From Campylobacterales bacterium (GTDB lineage: Bacteria; Campylobacterota; Campylobacteria; Campylobacterales; Sulfurimonadaceae): a DNA stretch of 64,000 nt. Made by a program: the position numbers and the translations under genes. The notes under the pieces were generated by a model. It worked only from the letters and a program-made list of their open reading frames with translations, searched no databases and was not told the origin of the DNA. Each line of letters begins with the position of its first letter. Position 1 is the first letter of the stretch. The stretch spans positions 115,737-179,736 of the forward strand of contig JAFGUB010000009.1 of NCBI GenBank assembly GCA_016938735.1. Direction: 5' to 3'. Below are positions 17,481 to 26,779 of this stretch, in pieces.

Positions 17481-17990
17481 TCATACCCCTACGGTTGAGC
17501 CGCTGTAGGCTTTAGTGATGTCGCAAGCCTTGATCGTGGTAGGTAGCGGTACATTGACATCGTCTTTGGTAACGCGAAAGTTGCTTTCGCTCAGCGCCGT
17601 GTCGGTGAGGTTCATGACCCTAAACTTTTCGCTGCCGACGCTATCGAGCAGATACTCTTTGCTGCCGCACTCCGCTGCGGCGTAGACTTTGATGCCTTTG
17701 TTCGAGACGCTCACCGCTCCGCGTTTGGCGGTTTCGCTGCGTTTGATGTAGGAGATCGTATATTTGTCGTCTTGGCTAACGATGGCAAAAGCCACCGCTT
17801 GGCCGCGTGGAGCCGCATATTTGGTATCATCATTGATGGTGACGTCTATGCCGACATTAGCCACGCCGTTAGCGGCATAGACCACGCTTTCGCCTACTCC
17901 GGCGGCATCTTTAGCAGCTTCTTCGATCGAACAGCCGCTGATTAATAACAGTGCTGCGCTCAAGCAGCCGGTCAAAAATAGAGATTTCAT
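17481..17990 (-). CDS. Lipoprotein cut by an in-frame TGA; frame resumes after it
   Basis: From the ATG at 17990 this encodes a 169-residue lipoprotein: signal peptide and lipobox LLISGC, then a beta-rich body with paired Cys residues. The frame stops at TGA (17481-17483) but then stays open for 41 further codons to a TAA at 17355-17357, next to the terminator. The extra segment (beginning KLYLNNKVYTYNN) has the same beta-rich character and fills the gap to the terminator. Likely explanations are a TGG-to-TGA mutation, a sequence error or readthrough. No family was recognised. Confidence 0.75.
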   Translation of the reverse strand: MKSLFLTGCLSAALLLISGCSIEEAAKDAAGVGESVVYAANGVANVGIDVTINDDTKYAAPRGQAVAFAIVSQDDKYTISYIKRSETAKRGAVSVSNKGIKVYAAAECGSKEYLLDSVGSEKFRVMNLTDTALSESNFRVTKDDVNVPLPTTIKACDITKAYSGSTVGV

Positions 17991-18051
17991 CGTGAACTCC
18001 TTAGGGGATATTGAAACGATCATACTCCTAAGGGACTTTAAGCGATCTGAA

Positions 18052-19137
18052 TCAGCTCCACATCTTAAGGGTGTGGATAATCTCCTGTTCTCGCCGTTTG
18101 ATATAGCGTCCAAGTAGCTGCTCTTCAGAGCCTTTGAGGTGAAGCTGGAAGTGGTACTTTTGGTTGTGTTCAAAAACTGATACGTGCACCAGTCGGGCAT
18201 TAATCTCCAGAGGTTTTCCGGCGAGGCGTTCGGGCAGTTCGATGCGTACCGATGCATACAGATCGAGCGGCAGGTTTTTGGGGCTAAGCAGCGCGGCTCC
18301 GCCTAGGGAGAGATCAAACAGTTGGAGTTTGAAGCGCTGCTCCTCATGGACGATTACGGCGCTGATGGCTCCTTCAGGTTCGACCCGAATGTTTTGGCGA
18401 CGGTAGATACCCGATTGCAAGGGTTGCAGATCGTGCAGCTCCAATAAAATATTGCCTTTATAGCGTACCGGCTTGACCCTGGCGTAGATGTCTGTTTCAA
18501 GCAGATCTGATGCCAAAATGTAGACGCCCTGTTGTTGTTTGGCTGCTGCCTCTTGAATAGGATGGGCTTTAATATAGGCACATTTTTCGGTGGTATGCAG
18601 CACATGGGCTTTGTAACTGATAGGGACGCCCATGTAGGTATTGAGCAGATCGATTTTGGTACTTTTGAGGCGAATCTGTTCAAGCGTTTCAAGCGCCATC
18701 TCCTCGGGAGAGAGTAGATTGGCGGCACTAAGCGTGCTAAAATCAAGCGTTCGGCTCCAGTCGATCAAGTCGTCAACCGCATCGCTGAGCCTGGCAATGC
18801 GCTTCCAGCCGAGTTGATGGCCGTAGCTTGCTTTGATGTAGTGGTTTAAGACGACGCAAAAAAAGTCTGAAAGAAGGGTCTCTAGGGTGTGGGGTGCTTC
18901 AATTCGGCTCTGAATTTTATCAAGTGTAGCGCGAAGCGAAGCGTTCGAGCGCTCAAATAACGCTTCATAAAAGGTGGTGGAGAGGGCGTTGATCCAGTCA
19001 GTTTCACCACCGCGCATGATCGATTTGGCGTTTTGTGCAAAGGCCTGAATCAAGAGCGGTTTATAGCTCTGCAAGGAGAAATAGGGATGCTCTATCGTTT
19101 TGAACGCATCTAAAAAGTTAAGCTTGTCGTTTGGCAT
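18052..19137 (-). CDS. PilZ-domain c-di-GMP receptor
   Basis: A 361-residue soluble protein. The C-terminal PilZ domain (about 245-345) keeps both binding motifs: the arginine cluster YRRQNIRV and the DLSLGG motif. The N-terminal 160 residues are helical and unassigned; residues 165-240 resemble a YcgR-N-like beta domain. It probably responds to cyclic di-GMP, which the GGDEF protein at 5339 could make. It is transcribed on the same strand as the downstream lipoprotein gene, 61 bp before that gene starts. Confidence 0.8.
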   Translation of the reverse strand: MPNDKLNFLDAFKTIEHPYFSLQSYKPLLIQAFAQNAKSIMRGGETDWINALSTTFYEALFERSNASLRATLDKIQSRIEAPHTLETLLSDFFCVVLNHYIKASYGHQLGWKRIARLSDAVDDLIDWSRTLDFSTLSAANLLSPEEMALETLEQIRLKSTKIDLLNTYMGVPISYKAHVLHTTEKCAYIKAHPIQEAAAKQQQGVYILASDLLETDIYARVKPVRYKGNILLELHDLQPLQSGIYRRQNIRVEPEGAISAVIVHEEQRFKLQLFDLSLGGAALLSPKNLPLDLYASVRIELPERLAGKPLEINARLVHVSVFEHNQKYHFQLHLKGSEEQLLGRYIKRREQEIIHTLKMWS

Positions 19138-19167
19138 GGAGAACTATAAGCACAAAGCGCTTAGAGC

Positions 19168-20550
19168 CTACTTCAACACCGCAACGAAGATGCGCCCCTC
19201 TCGATAGATGTAGATGCGTTTGTGTTTTTGAGTATAGCTTGGGAGCGCTTGGCGCAGCGTAGCAAGATCACTGATGAGTGTATCTTCGATCTGAACGATG
19301 ATATCGCCCTCCTGCAGTCCCTGTGTCGCGGCTTTACTGCCCGGTTTGACGCGGGTAATCAGCACTCCTTCAACATTGCCGGGGATGCGGTAGCGGTAAC
19401 GGGTGTTATCGTCGAGCGCTTCGAGACTCACCCCTTCAAGCAGTTGTGAAGCGCCGTCTGATAGCTCAGCGTTTTCGAGTTTTACCGTGGCGGTACGAAT
19501 CTTTTTGTTGCGTTCAAACGTGATGGTCGCTTTGGAACCGGGCTGATACATGCCGATGGTGTTTTTCAGCTCCGATGCATTTTTGATCTTTTGATCGTCG
19601 ATTTTGATGATAAGGTCGCCGCGCATCAACCCCGCCTTATCCGCCGGCGTACCTTTGGTGACGTCAAGCAAAATCGCCCCTTCTTCGTTGTCATAAAGAT
19701 CTTTGAGCTCTGCGCTGAGGTTGCCGATGCTCACCCCAAGATAGCCGCGCTCAACGGTTCCGTTTTCGATGAGGCGTTTGGCGATATCTTTGGCCATGTC
19801 CACTTCGATCGCAAAGCCGATGCCGTTGTTGCCGCCGCTGCGGGTGATGATGGCGGAGTTGATACCAATGAGTGCGCCCCTGCTGTCCACCAGGGCACCG
19901 CCGGAGTTGCCCGGATTGATCGAAGCGTCGGTTTGAATGAAGTTTTCGTACTCATTGATGCCGACGCTGTTTTTATGCTGTGCCGAGATGATCCCCTGCG
20001 TGACGCTCTGGCCTACGCCAAAGGGGTTTCCGATGGCAAAAACGACGTCGCCCACTTTGAGATTTTTGGAGCTGCCCATGGTGATGGGGCGTAGCTCTTT
20101 GGCATCGATCTTGATGACCGCAAGGTCGGATTTGGGATCGAGCCCGATCACTTGTGCTTCGTACTCTTTGTCGTTTTCGGGCAGAGTGACGACGATCTTG
20201 GAGGCGTTTTCGACAACGTGGTTGTTGGTGAGGATGTAGCCGTCTTTACTGATGATCACGCCCGAGCCCAGCGCATGTTTTTTGGGTTCGCGCTTGAAGC
20301 GAAACTGCTGGCCGAAAAACTGCTCGAAAAAGGGATTGATCTGCTCAACCGCTTGATCCACGCTGTCTTGGGTGGTGGCGATGTGGACGATCGCTCCGGT
20401 GGTGTTTTTGATGGCGTCGTGAAACGAGAGGATCTCCGTAGCGCTGTTTGGCATCACGCGCTTGCCGATTTCAGGCGCTTCGATGAACTCTACCGAGGCT
20501 CCAAGCAGAGCAGCGCTTAAAAAAGTGCTTAGCATCAATGTTCTGTACAT
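19168..20550 (-). CDS. HtrA/DegP-type periplasmic serine protease
   Basis: A 460-residue protein with a signal peptide, a trypsin-like domain and two PDZ domains. The triad is visible: His in NNHVV, Asp in KSDLAV and Ser in NPGNSGGAL. PDZ1 begins near GYLGVSIGNL, and PDZ2 ends the protein. It degrades or refolds misfolded periplasmic proteins. The start at 20550 (second of two adjacent ATGs) is best placed after AAGGAAG; codons further upstream are not family-like. Confidence 0.93.
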   Translation of the reverse strand: MYRTLMLSTFLSAALLGASVEFIEAPEIGKRVMPNSATEILSFHDAIKNTTGAIVHIATTQDSVDQAVEQINPFFEQFFGQQFRFKREPKKHALGSGVIISKDGYILTNNHVVENASKIVVTLPENDKEYEAQVIGLDPKSDLAVIKIDAKELRPITMGSSKNLKVGDVVFAIGNPFGVGQSVTQGIISAQHKNSVGINEYENFIQTDASINPGNSGGALVDSRGALIGINSAIITRSGGNNGIGFAIEVDMAKDIAKRLIENGTVERGYLGVSIGNLSAELKDLYDNEEGAILLDVTKGTPADKAGLMRGDLIIKIDDQKIKNASELKNTIGMYQPGSKATITFERNKKIRTATVKLENAELSDGASQLLEGVSLEALDDNTRYRYRIPGNVEGVLITRVKPGSKAATQGLQEGDIIVQIEDTLISDLATLRQALPSYTQKHKRIYIYREGRIFVAVLK

Positions 20551-20633
20551 CATCTTCCTTTTTGATTTGATTTTTGATAGTGTAAAAGCGAAGCGTAAAT
20601 ATCTACTTAACCACACTAACAGTTTTTTTCTTC

Positions 20634-20639
20634 TATAAT
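20634..20639 (+). promoter_or_regulatory. Probable -10 box for the soluble chemoreceptor
   Basis: TATAAT lies about 30 bp upstream of the start at 20670, following a T-rich stretch. It faces away from the divergent htrA gene. Confidence 0.55.
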
Positions 20640-20669
20640 CCATCATTTAAGCGTCAATCGGGGGATGAG

Positions 20670-21785
20670 ATGGGACTATTTTCAAACCGCACAGAGCGGC
20701 TCGAAGCGGATAACCGTGAATTGGTGAAAAAGATTGCGGCTTTGGAGTTGCGCAATCAGGAGCTGGAAGAATCGGTGGCCAAAAAAGAGGCACAGATCAA
20801 ACAGCAAACCCTCAAAGAGGAGGAGCTACGCATTGAGCTGGCACTCTATGAGAATGAACAGACGCTCAAAGGATTGCAGACCATTCAGGCCAATCTGGCC
20901 ACGGCGGTCAGTGATTCCAAATCGATTGCCGAGGGGATAGATGCGGCCATTGAGACTTCGAAATGTTCGTATAGCGAAATCGAGAGCATTTCGGCCGCTT
21001 CCGGTGCCCTTGATCAAACCTCTTCGGCGTCGATGGAGTCGGTACATTCGCTCTCGGAGCGCGCCGGCGAGATCAACAACATCATCACCCTCATCAAAGA
21101 TATTGCCGAGCAGACCAACCTACTTGCGCTCAACGCCGCGATTGAAGCGGCGCGGGCAGGCGAGCACGGGCGCGGTTTTGCGGTAGTGGCCGATGAGGTG
21201 CGCAAACTGGCCGATCGTACCCAAAAAGCAATTGGCGAAATCTCCATCGTCATCAAGTCGATTCAGCAAGAGACGCACGATATGATCGAGAAGTCCGACT
21301 CGATGAATCAGCACATTGCCAGCATGATCGGCAACATTGCCACGCTTCAAGAGCATATCGACCACAGTGTCGATCAGAGCCATGCCATGAACGATGCTAT
21401 CGTACATATGCGCGACCACATGTTTGTGACGCTCGCCAAAGTCGATCACGTCATCTGGAAGGTCAATACCTATCTGAGTATCTTCAAAAACGAGCCCGCC
21501 TTTACTTTCGTCGATCATCACAACTGCCGTTTGGGCAAATGGTACGAAAACGGCGAGGGCAAAGAGCGCTTTGCGGGGTTGCCCAGTTACGGTGCGATTC
21601 TCGATCCGCACAAAAGAGTGCATGATGCGACGCACACCATATTTGAGCATTTTGATAAAGAGCGCTCACAGTGTCGCAGTATCTTTGCACATGTACAGGA
21701 GATGGAAAAAAACAGCAACGAGATTTTCCGTCAGCTTGACGCTATTTTGGTTGAGAAAAATCAAGTGCGGCATGCACAGCGTTGA
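20670..21785 (+). CDS. Soluble chemoreceptor with C-terminal CZB domain (TlpD-like)
   Basis: A 371-residue protein with no membrane segment. After an N-terminal coiled coil comes the MCP signalling hairpin with the conserved tip ([23 protein letters not shown]) at about residues 150-170. A C-terminal CZB zinc domain has [15 protein letters not shown] and later HKRVHDATH. This layout matches Helicobacter TlpD, a cytosolic receptor for energy or oxidative stress. Its last 44 bp overlap the convergent pdxA gene. Confidence 0.9.
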   Translation: MGLFSNRTERLEADNRELVKKIAALELRNQELEESVAKKEAQIKQQTLKEEELRIELALYENEQTLKGLQTIQANLATAVSDSKSIAEGIDAAIETSKCSYSEIESISAASGALDQTSSASMESVHSLSERAGEINNIITLIKDIAEQTNLLALNAAIEAARAGEHGRGFAVVADEVRKLADRTQKAIGEISIVIKSIQQETHDMIEKSDSMNQHIASMIGNIATLQEHIDHSVDQSHAMNDAIVHMRDHMFVTLAKVDHVIWKVNTYLSIFKNEPAFTFVDHHNCRLGKWYENGEGKERFAGLPSYGAILDPHKRVHDATHTIFEHFDKERSQCRSIFAHVQEMEKNSNEIFRQLDAILVEKNQVRHAQR

Positions 21786-22662
21786 GATAGCTTTGTAGGT
21801 CGGCGCGGTTTTGGTAGGCGATATCAAACGCCGTGCCGTGATCGACTGAAGTGCGCACGATGGGCAAACCCAGCGAGACGTTGATGCTCTCGTCAAAATA
21901 GAGCGCCTTGAGCGGGGCAAGCCCCTGATCGTGATACATTGCCACAAAATAGCGGTAGTGGGCGCGCACGCGCGGCGTGAAGGCTACATCGGGCACCAGC
22001 GGGCCTTCAAAAATGGGTGCGCCCAGCGCTGCGTTACACTCCGCAATGGCCGCTTCGATGGCGCGCTCCTCATCGCCTAAAACCCCATGATCTCCGGCGT
22101 GGGGATTGAGTCCCAGTACCCCCACCTTAGAAGGCCCCAGCGCTGCGACAAAATCCATCAAAAAGCGCGTCAGCTCCTTTTGGCTTACATGTAAGGCCAC
22201 TTCGCGCAGCGGAATATGTTCGGTAAAGAGGGCAACATACATACTTTCGCATCCGAGCATCATGATCGCCTCTTGTTTGAAATGGCGGCGCAGCGCGTCG
22301 GTGTGGCCGACGAACGAAAGCCCCGCCTTGGCCCACGCCTCTTTGTGAATCGGCAAGGTCACAAGTGCCGAAACTTCGCCCTCTTCGCACAGCTCCACCC
22401 CTTTCATAAACGATGCGTAGCTGTACACCCCGCTTTGCGCCTCCACAACACCGGGGCGAATCTCAAAGGGCAGATTCAAAGGTACGCTGATCAGATCATC
22501 AGGAAGGCTTACATGTAAGCGCTTGGCCGCCGCTTCAAGCAAAGCGCGGTCACAGCAATACAGAGGTGTACATGTAAGGGCAATCTGCGGGTGCGCACGC
22601 AGCGCGATCTCCGGTCCGACGCCGTTGTAATCCCCGATGCTGATGGCGATCTTAGCGGACAC
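21742..22662 (-). CDS. pdxA: 4-hydroxythreonine-4-phosphate dehydrogenase
   Basis: A 306-residue PdxA. Motifs include the start [30 protein letters not shown] and [11 protein letters not shown], which carry metal ligands. It oxidises 4-phosphohydroxy-L-threonine in pyridoxal phosphate synthesis; its product is used by PdxJ. It overlaps the 3' end of pdxJ by 11 bp, so the two form one minus-strand operon. Two perfect TTACATGTAA copies lie inside. Confidence 0.95.
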   Translation of the reverse strand: MSAKIAISIGDYNGVGPEIALRAHPQIALTCTPLYCCDRALLEAAAKRLHVSLPDDLISVPLNLPFEIRPGVVEAQSGVYSYASFMKGVELCEEGEVSALVTLPIHKEAWAKAGLSFVGHTDALRRHFKQEAIMMLGCESMYVALFTEHIPLREVALHVSQKELTRFLMDFVAALGPSKVGVLGLNPHAGDHGVLGDEERAIEAAIAECNAALGAPIFEGPLVPDVAFTPRVRAHYRYFVAMYHDQGLAPLKALYFDESINVSLGLPIVRTSVDHGTAFDIAYQNRADLQSYLNAVHAALDFSQPK

Positions 22663-23443
22663 AGAGCGCTTTCATGCCGCGTACCGCCTCGGCTAGACCC
22701 GTAAAGACGGAGCGGGCGATGATGCTTTGACCGATGTTGAGCTCACTGATCGATTCGATGGCCGCAACCGCCCCGACGTTTTGGTAGTTGAGGCCGTGTC
22801 CCGCTGCGACTTCAAGCCCCAAAGAGCGTCCATAATCGGCGGCTTTGCGTAGGGTTTCAAGCTCACGCTCCAGCAGCCGCTTGAGCTCAGATCGCGGCAG
22901 ATCAAGCGCTTCGATGGCGTGATGAGAATAGGGCAGTGCGGTGTGCGCCATCGCATAAAGGTTGGCGTAGCGTCCGGTGTGCAGCTCGATCATCTGAGCG
23001 CCTAACTGTTTGGAGAGCGAAATGGTCTCAAGATCGGGATCGATAAAAAGCGAAACGGGAATTGCTTCGGCGCTGAGCCGCTCGATGGTGATGTCAAGAG
23101 CGAAGCGCTGGCCTTTGACGTCAAGCCCTCCTTCGGTGGTCACCTCTTCGCGCTTTTCGGGCACCAAAGTGGCGCGATGGGGCCGCAGGGCACAGATGAT
23201 ATCGATGATCCCCGCATCGACGGAGCACTCAAGATTGACCGGAAGACGCGATGCGCGGATAATGGCGCGGGCGTCTTCGTCTTGGATGTGGCGGCGGTCT
23301 TCGCGCAGGTGAATGGTGATCTGATCGGCACCGTTTTGTGCGCAGATCTCCAGTGCCATCAACGGATCGGGATCGTTGATTTTGCGGGCTTCGCGCAGTA
23401 CGGCGATATGGTCGATATTGACGCCAAGGGTGAGTGGGGGCAT
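22652..23443 (-). CDS. pdxJ: Pyridoxine 5'-phosphate synthase
   Basis: A 263-residue TIM-barrel enzyme. It has the family start LGVNIDHIAVLREAR, the ITIHLREDRRHI motif and a GHGLNYQNV segment near the end. It condenses the PdxA product with deoxyxylulose 5-phosphate to form pyridoxine 5'-phosphate. It is first in the pdxJ-pdxA operon. Confidence 0.96.
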   Translation of the reverse strand: MPPLTLGVNIDHIAVLREARKINDPDPLMALEICAQNGADQITIHLREDRRHIQDEDARAIIRASRLPVNLECSVDAGIIDIICALRPHRATLVPEKREEVTTEGGLDVKGQRFALDITIERLSAEAIPVSLFIDPDLETISLSKQLGAQMIELHTGRYANLYAMAHTALPYSHHAIEALDLPRSELKRLLERELETLRKAADYGRSLGLEVAAGHGLNYQNVGAVAAIESISELNIGQSIIARSVFTGLAEAVRGMKALCVR

Positions 23444-23478
23444 CGGCGGCTCCTACATGTAAGATGGGCTGAAGTATA

Positions 23479-23508
23479 CCCCATCGACCTTGAAGATCGA
23501 TGGTTGGG
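23479..23508. terminator. Hairpin between pdxJ and the DUF1501 gene
   Basis: A perfect 7-bp inverted repeat, CCATCGA and TCGATGG, with a 9-base loop, is flanked by C-rich and G-rich tracts that could extend the stem. It sits just after the DUF1501 stop and before pdxJ. No U-tract follows, so termination is only probable. Confidence 0.5.
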
Positions 23509-23514
23509 GCGCTA

Positions 23515-24873
23515 TCAACTTAGCAGTCCTGCACCGATGGCACCGTATCCGCCCGTAAGCACCTCAGGGTTGGTAATACCGTAGATACGGTAGATGGTTG
23601 AGGCGACACTGGCTGGCTCAAAACGGTACGACGTGCTGGTGGGGTGCAGATACATGCGCGTCGCGCCGTCTTGTGAAAGGAGGGTTTCGCCGACGATACC
23701 CACACGGTTGAAGTAGCGCTTGCCGCCGAGGATAAAGAGGTTTTGTAAATTGCCGTGATCCCATCCCAGCGCACTGTTAAGGTTGACATTGCGCCCGAAA
23801 TCACCCCAGACCATAATGTTGATGGTCTGATCTTTATTCAGCGCCTTGATGTGTTTCATCGCGGCGTCTAAAGCGCCAAAGAGGGTCTGCATCCGATCGA
23901 CATAGCTGCGGGCGTCGTTGTGATCATCCCAACCGCCCAAACCGTCGCTTCCCACGGAGATCACGCGGGTATCGGGGTTGTTTGCCATAATGTTCACCGC
24001 CGCTTTGAGCCGTTCCGAGAAGCCGTCTTCTGGGTAGGTGATGCCACTTGGAAGTGCGACGTTTTGAATCGAGCGGATAAAGGCTTCGAGTTCGACCCTT
24101 TTGTCGAAGTTCTCTTTGATTTTGCCCTCAGCACTGTTTTGTCGGGCCATATCGTCCATAGCGATTTCAAAAGCGGCGCGCTGCGCCGTATACTCCTCCC
24201 AATCTTTATCCCTGCGCTCTTCGTGTGAATAGTAAAACCACTCACGCTCACTGCCGCGCTCATAAGGGTTGGAGAGATCGGAGCTGATGGCAGTGGGTTT
24301 GAGAAAACTCTCCATCACAAAATCGGGCGCAAGGAAAAAATCCGACTCCCCTTCCATGGTGATAAAGGGGAGCTTGGCCGATGCGCTGATCGCCCCTTTG
24401 AGGTAAAGCACCTGCGCCAAAATAGAGAAGATCCCCGCCGAGTCGTTGTCGTGCATCACGCCGCGCTGGTTTTGCGAAACACACTCGCCGTGTGAGCGGT
24501 TGTCCGCATCTTCTCTGATCTGGCTGAAGCAGGTGCGAAAAAGATTGAGATCTTGGCTTGAGAGCAGAGATTCCATGAGACTCCCGCCGGCCTCCTGCCA
24601 AAAGCTGTGAGGCGTGACGGTGATACCGTTGAAATAACGCTCATAGTCACTTTGTGAAGCTGCCTTGATTGCGGCAATATTGGTCAGATTTCCCGAAAGC
24701 TCCGATGCTCCGCCGTAAAGAAAGACCATAATGGTTTGCGCGGCGTTGGCATTGAAGATGCTCTGGCTAAATTGAACCTGATCAAAATTGATCGCCGCGT
24801 GCGCCTTGGTTTGGGGCAGTAACACGCCTGCCGCTACGATGCTGAGCGTTTTGATAAATGTTCTGCGGTTCAT
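23515..24873 (-). CDS. DUF1501 family exported protein (Tat signal)
   Basis: A 452-residue protein. A twin-arginine signal (NRRTFIK followed by a hydrophobic stretch and AHA) predicts export in folded form. The rest matches DUF1501: VFLYGGASELS early, DNDSAGIF, and GDFGRNVN with a later WDHG box, resembling sulfatase/phosphatase-type metal sites. DUF1501 genes are commonly paired with DUF1800 genes, as here (4-bp overlap). Function is unknown. Confidence 0.85.
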   Translation of the reverse strand: MNRRTFIKTLSIVAAGVLLPQTKAHAAINFDQVQFSQSIFNANAAQTIMVFLYGGASELSGNLTNIAAIKAASQSDYERYFNGITVTPHSFWQEAGGSLMESLLSSQDLNLFRTCFSQIREDADNRSHGECVSQNQRGVMHDNDSAGIFSILAQVLYLKGAISASAKLPFITMEGESDFFLAPDFVMESFLKPTAISSDLSNPYERGSEREWFYYSHEERRDKDWEEYTAQRAAFEIAMDDMARQNSAEGKIKENFDKRVELEAFIRSIQNVALPSGITYPEDGFSERLKAAVNIMANNPDTRVISVGSDGLGGWDDHNDARSYVDRMQTLFGALDAAMKHIKALNKDQTINIMVWGDFGRNVNLNSALGWDHGNLQNLFILGGKRYFNRVGIVGETLLSQDGATRMYLHPTSTSYRFEPASVASTIYRIYGITNPEVLTGGYGAIGAGLLS

Positions 24874-26366
24874 TGGGAGACCTTTGCAAAGCGATAAAAT
24901 TCGGCCAGTCTGGAGATGTAGTCCATCACGGCGATACCGGCGCGGATACGCCCCTCTAGCGGGTCATCTTCTTGAAATAGATCGAACTCATATTGGTAGG
25001 CTCCGTCGGCGTCAAGGAAATGAGCGGTGAAAAAATTCTTCTCCTGCTGCGTCGCCGGGCGCACCAATGTGCTTAAAAAAAGATGATCAATCAGACGCTC
25101 GGCAGCCGCTTTGGGGTTGTTAGCGGGTACACCTGCAAAAACCGAATCGCCAAGCAGCATCTCCGCTTGCCAGCCGCTGGTTATCCAGCCGTCGCTGTAG
25201 ATGAGCTTGTTTTGGACCATCATCCCTTCTCGAATCGCTTTATGGTAGCTTAAAAACGACTGGGTATCGAGCGGCACTTCGGTGTAACGACCGAGTTTAT
25301 ACTTCATCGGTGCCTGATGCATTTCGAGTAAAGATTGCGCAAAGCGGCTGAAAAAGTCGGGGCGGTAACCAAAATAGGTTTTGCGACTTTGGGCGTAAAA
25401 GAGCTCTTCGGCACTTTTGGGTTTGTCGGAGTCCAGAAGGTAGGCTTTGGAGAAGACGATCTGCAGCAGCAGATCCTGCCATGTACCGATGTCGCTGTCT
25501 ATCAGGTCGTCGATGATGCCGTTTTTTTGCGTCTGCGTGTGGTTGGGGAAGTAGATATCAACCAGCCGTGACGCCGACCCTTTGACGAAAGCGTCCGATT
25601 TGGCCAGCTCACGGTAGAAGTCAAAGCCATCGGTAACGCTCGTGCCAAACAGAGAAACCGGCTGCGTGTTGTCATCCAAGCCGATCACCAGCGTGTCGCT
25701 GTCGCGGTCGAGTTTCCAGTTTTTAAGCGTCTGCGCCGCGATGGGTACATGAGAGTCATTAAAATCAAGCAAAAAAATCTCCAGCATTTCGCGTCCGTTG
25801 TCTTCGGGACTGCGAAAGCGCCGCCAGTTGTCTTCGCTGATCATGTGCATAAAGGTGAGGTACTCGATGGAGCACTCATCGCGCTGATGGCGAACCAAAT
25901 CCCCATAAACCCTGTCGATGTTGGGCAGATGTGAGGATTCCAGCTCATAAGCGGGAGAGAACATGATCGTCGAACTCAAAACGTACGCCGACCAGTAGTC
26001 GATGAAGTGTTTGTCTAGATGCTCTAAGATGTACAGCCTGGCAAGGATTCTTGAGATCTGCTCCGTACCCTCAGGCCATCGCCAAAACTCAAACTCATGC
26101 CCCTCTTCGCCGTTGTCGTTGAGGCGCGTTTCGATGGCGCTGATATCATTACGCTGTTGCGTGATCATCGTTTGGATATCGGAGATAAAGCTAGGGCTTT
26201 GGATCATCGTCTCAAAGGCCGCTTTGGGCAGACCGAAATAGAGCGTCGAGAGGAGCTTGTCGGCGACGATGCGTTTTTGCGTCAGGGTGAGGGCGCTAAA
26301 TTCGGCATTGCTGAGCGAGGGTAAGCGATACGCACTGCTGGGCATGTTGCGCGTATACAGCGGCAT
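24870..26366 (-). CDS. DUF1800 family protein, probably 5'-incomplete
   Basis: A 498-residue ORF whose body matches DUF1800: an early FSALTLTQKRIVADKLLS helix, a central HMISEDNWRRF segment, and late RSARSAEE-like helices. In-frame codons before the ATG at 26366 remain open and would add a serine-rich linker (QQSSSSSS) but no ATG. The likely signal sequence lies in another frame just upstream (26419-26628). The annotated ATG is therefore probably not the original start. Confidence 0.75.
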   Translation of the reverse strand: MPLYTRNMPSSAYRLPSLSNAEFSALTLTQKRIVADKLLSTLYFGLPKAAFETMIQSPSFISDIQTMITQQRNDISAIETRLNDNGEEGHEFEFWRWPEGTEQISRILARLYILEHLDKHFIDYWSAYVLSSTIMFSPAYELESSHLPNIDRVYGDLVRHQRDECSIEYLTFMHMISEDNWRRFRSPEDNGREMLEIFLLDFNDSHVPIAAQTLKNWKLDRDSDTLVIGLDDNTQPVSLFGTSVTDGFDFYRELAKSDAFVKGSASRLVDIYFPNHTQTQKNGIIDDLIDSDIGTWQDLLLQIVFSKAYLLDSDKPKSAEELFYAQSRKTYFGYRPDFFSRFAQSLLEMHQAPMKYKLGRYTEVPLDTQSFLSYHKAIREGMMVQNKLIYSDGWITSGWQAEMLLGDSVFAGVPANNPKAAAERLIDHLFLSTLVRPATQQEKNFFTAHFLDADGAYQYEFDLFQEDDPLEGRIRAGIAVMDYISRLAEFYRFAKVSQ

Positions 26367-26418
26367 TCCGTCGTATTCGTAGCCGAATTTGGGATCGTTA
26401 CTGACTGAGGAAGCGGCG

Positions 26419-26628
26419 CTAGATGAGCTGCTGCTTTGCTGGCTTGAGCTGCTGTGGTTTAGCAGATAATATGAGAAAAGAGAAAAAAGCCGCGAAAGTG
26501 CGTGTATAGCGATGTTTGAGGCGTGTTGCTTTCGCGTTATTTCCGAAAATTGAACTTATCGTTTTTGTCATTTTCTTATCCACACACTTATCGAAAAATC
26601 TTTGCTGCGCGCAATCACTGAAAACCAC
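26419..26628 (-). pseudogene. Displaced signal-peptide ORF of the DUF1800 gene
   Basis: A 69-codon frame contains a basic stretch followed by TFAAFFSFLILSA, a typical signal or lipoprotein leader, then ends at a stop in a Ser/Gln-rich DNA tract. The DUF1800 frame runs through the same tract in another phase. A one-base indel in the AGC-repeat-like region would join them into a lipoprotein with a poly-Ser linker. This is an apparent frameshift, sequence error or phase-variable joint. Confidence 0.45.
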
Positions 26629-26710
26629 CTATATTACGATGTTCTACGGATTTTAAGGTGTGAAAAACTATACCGTTTAACTTTTGAGTGACAGTTGTAA
26701 GATTTTAACC

Positions 26711-26761
26711 AAGGAACACTTTTTGACTGGAGCAAGGAACATTTCATGAGACCAAGGAACA
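26711..26761. repeat. Left-end direct repeats (AAGGAACA x3)
   Basis: Three copies of AAGGAACA begin at 26711, 26734 and 26754, spaced 23 and 20 bp. Such two-turn spacing is typical of transposase sites at the ends of Mu/Tn7-like elements. A GTTTAAC site at 26675 lies just outside. The 151 bases from 26629 to 26779 otherwise hold no supported gene. Confidence 0.5.
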
Positions 26762-26779
26762 CAAAAATGCAAGTGCGGA

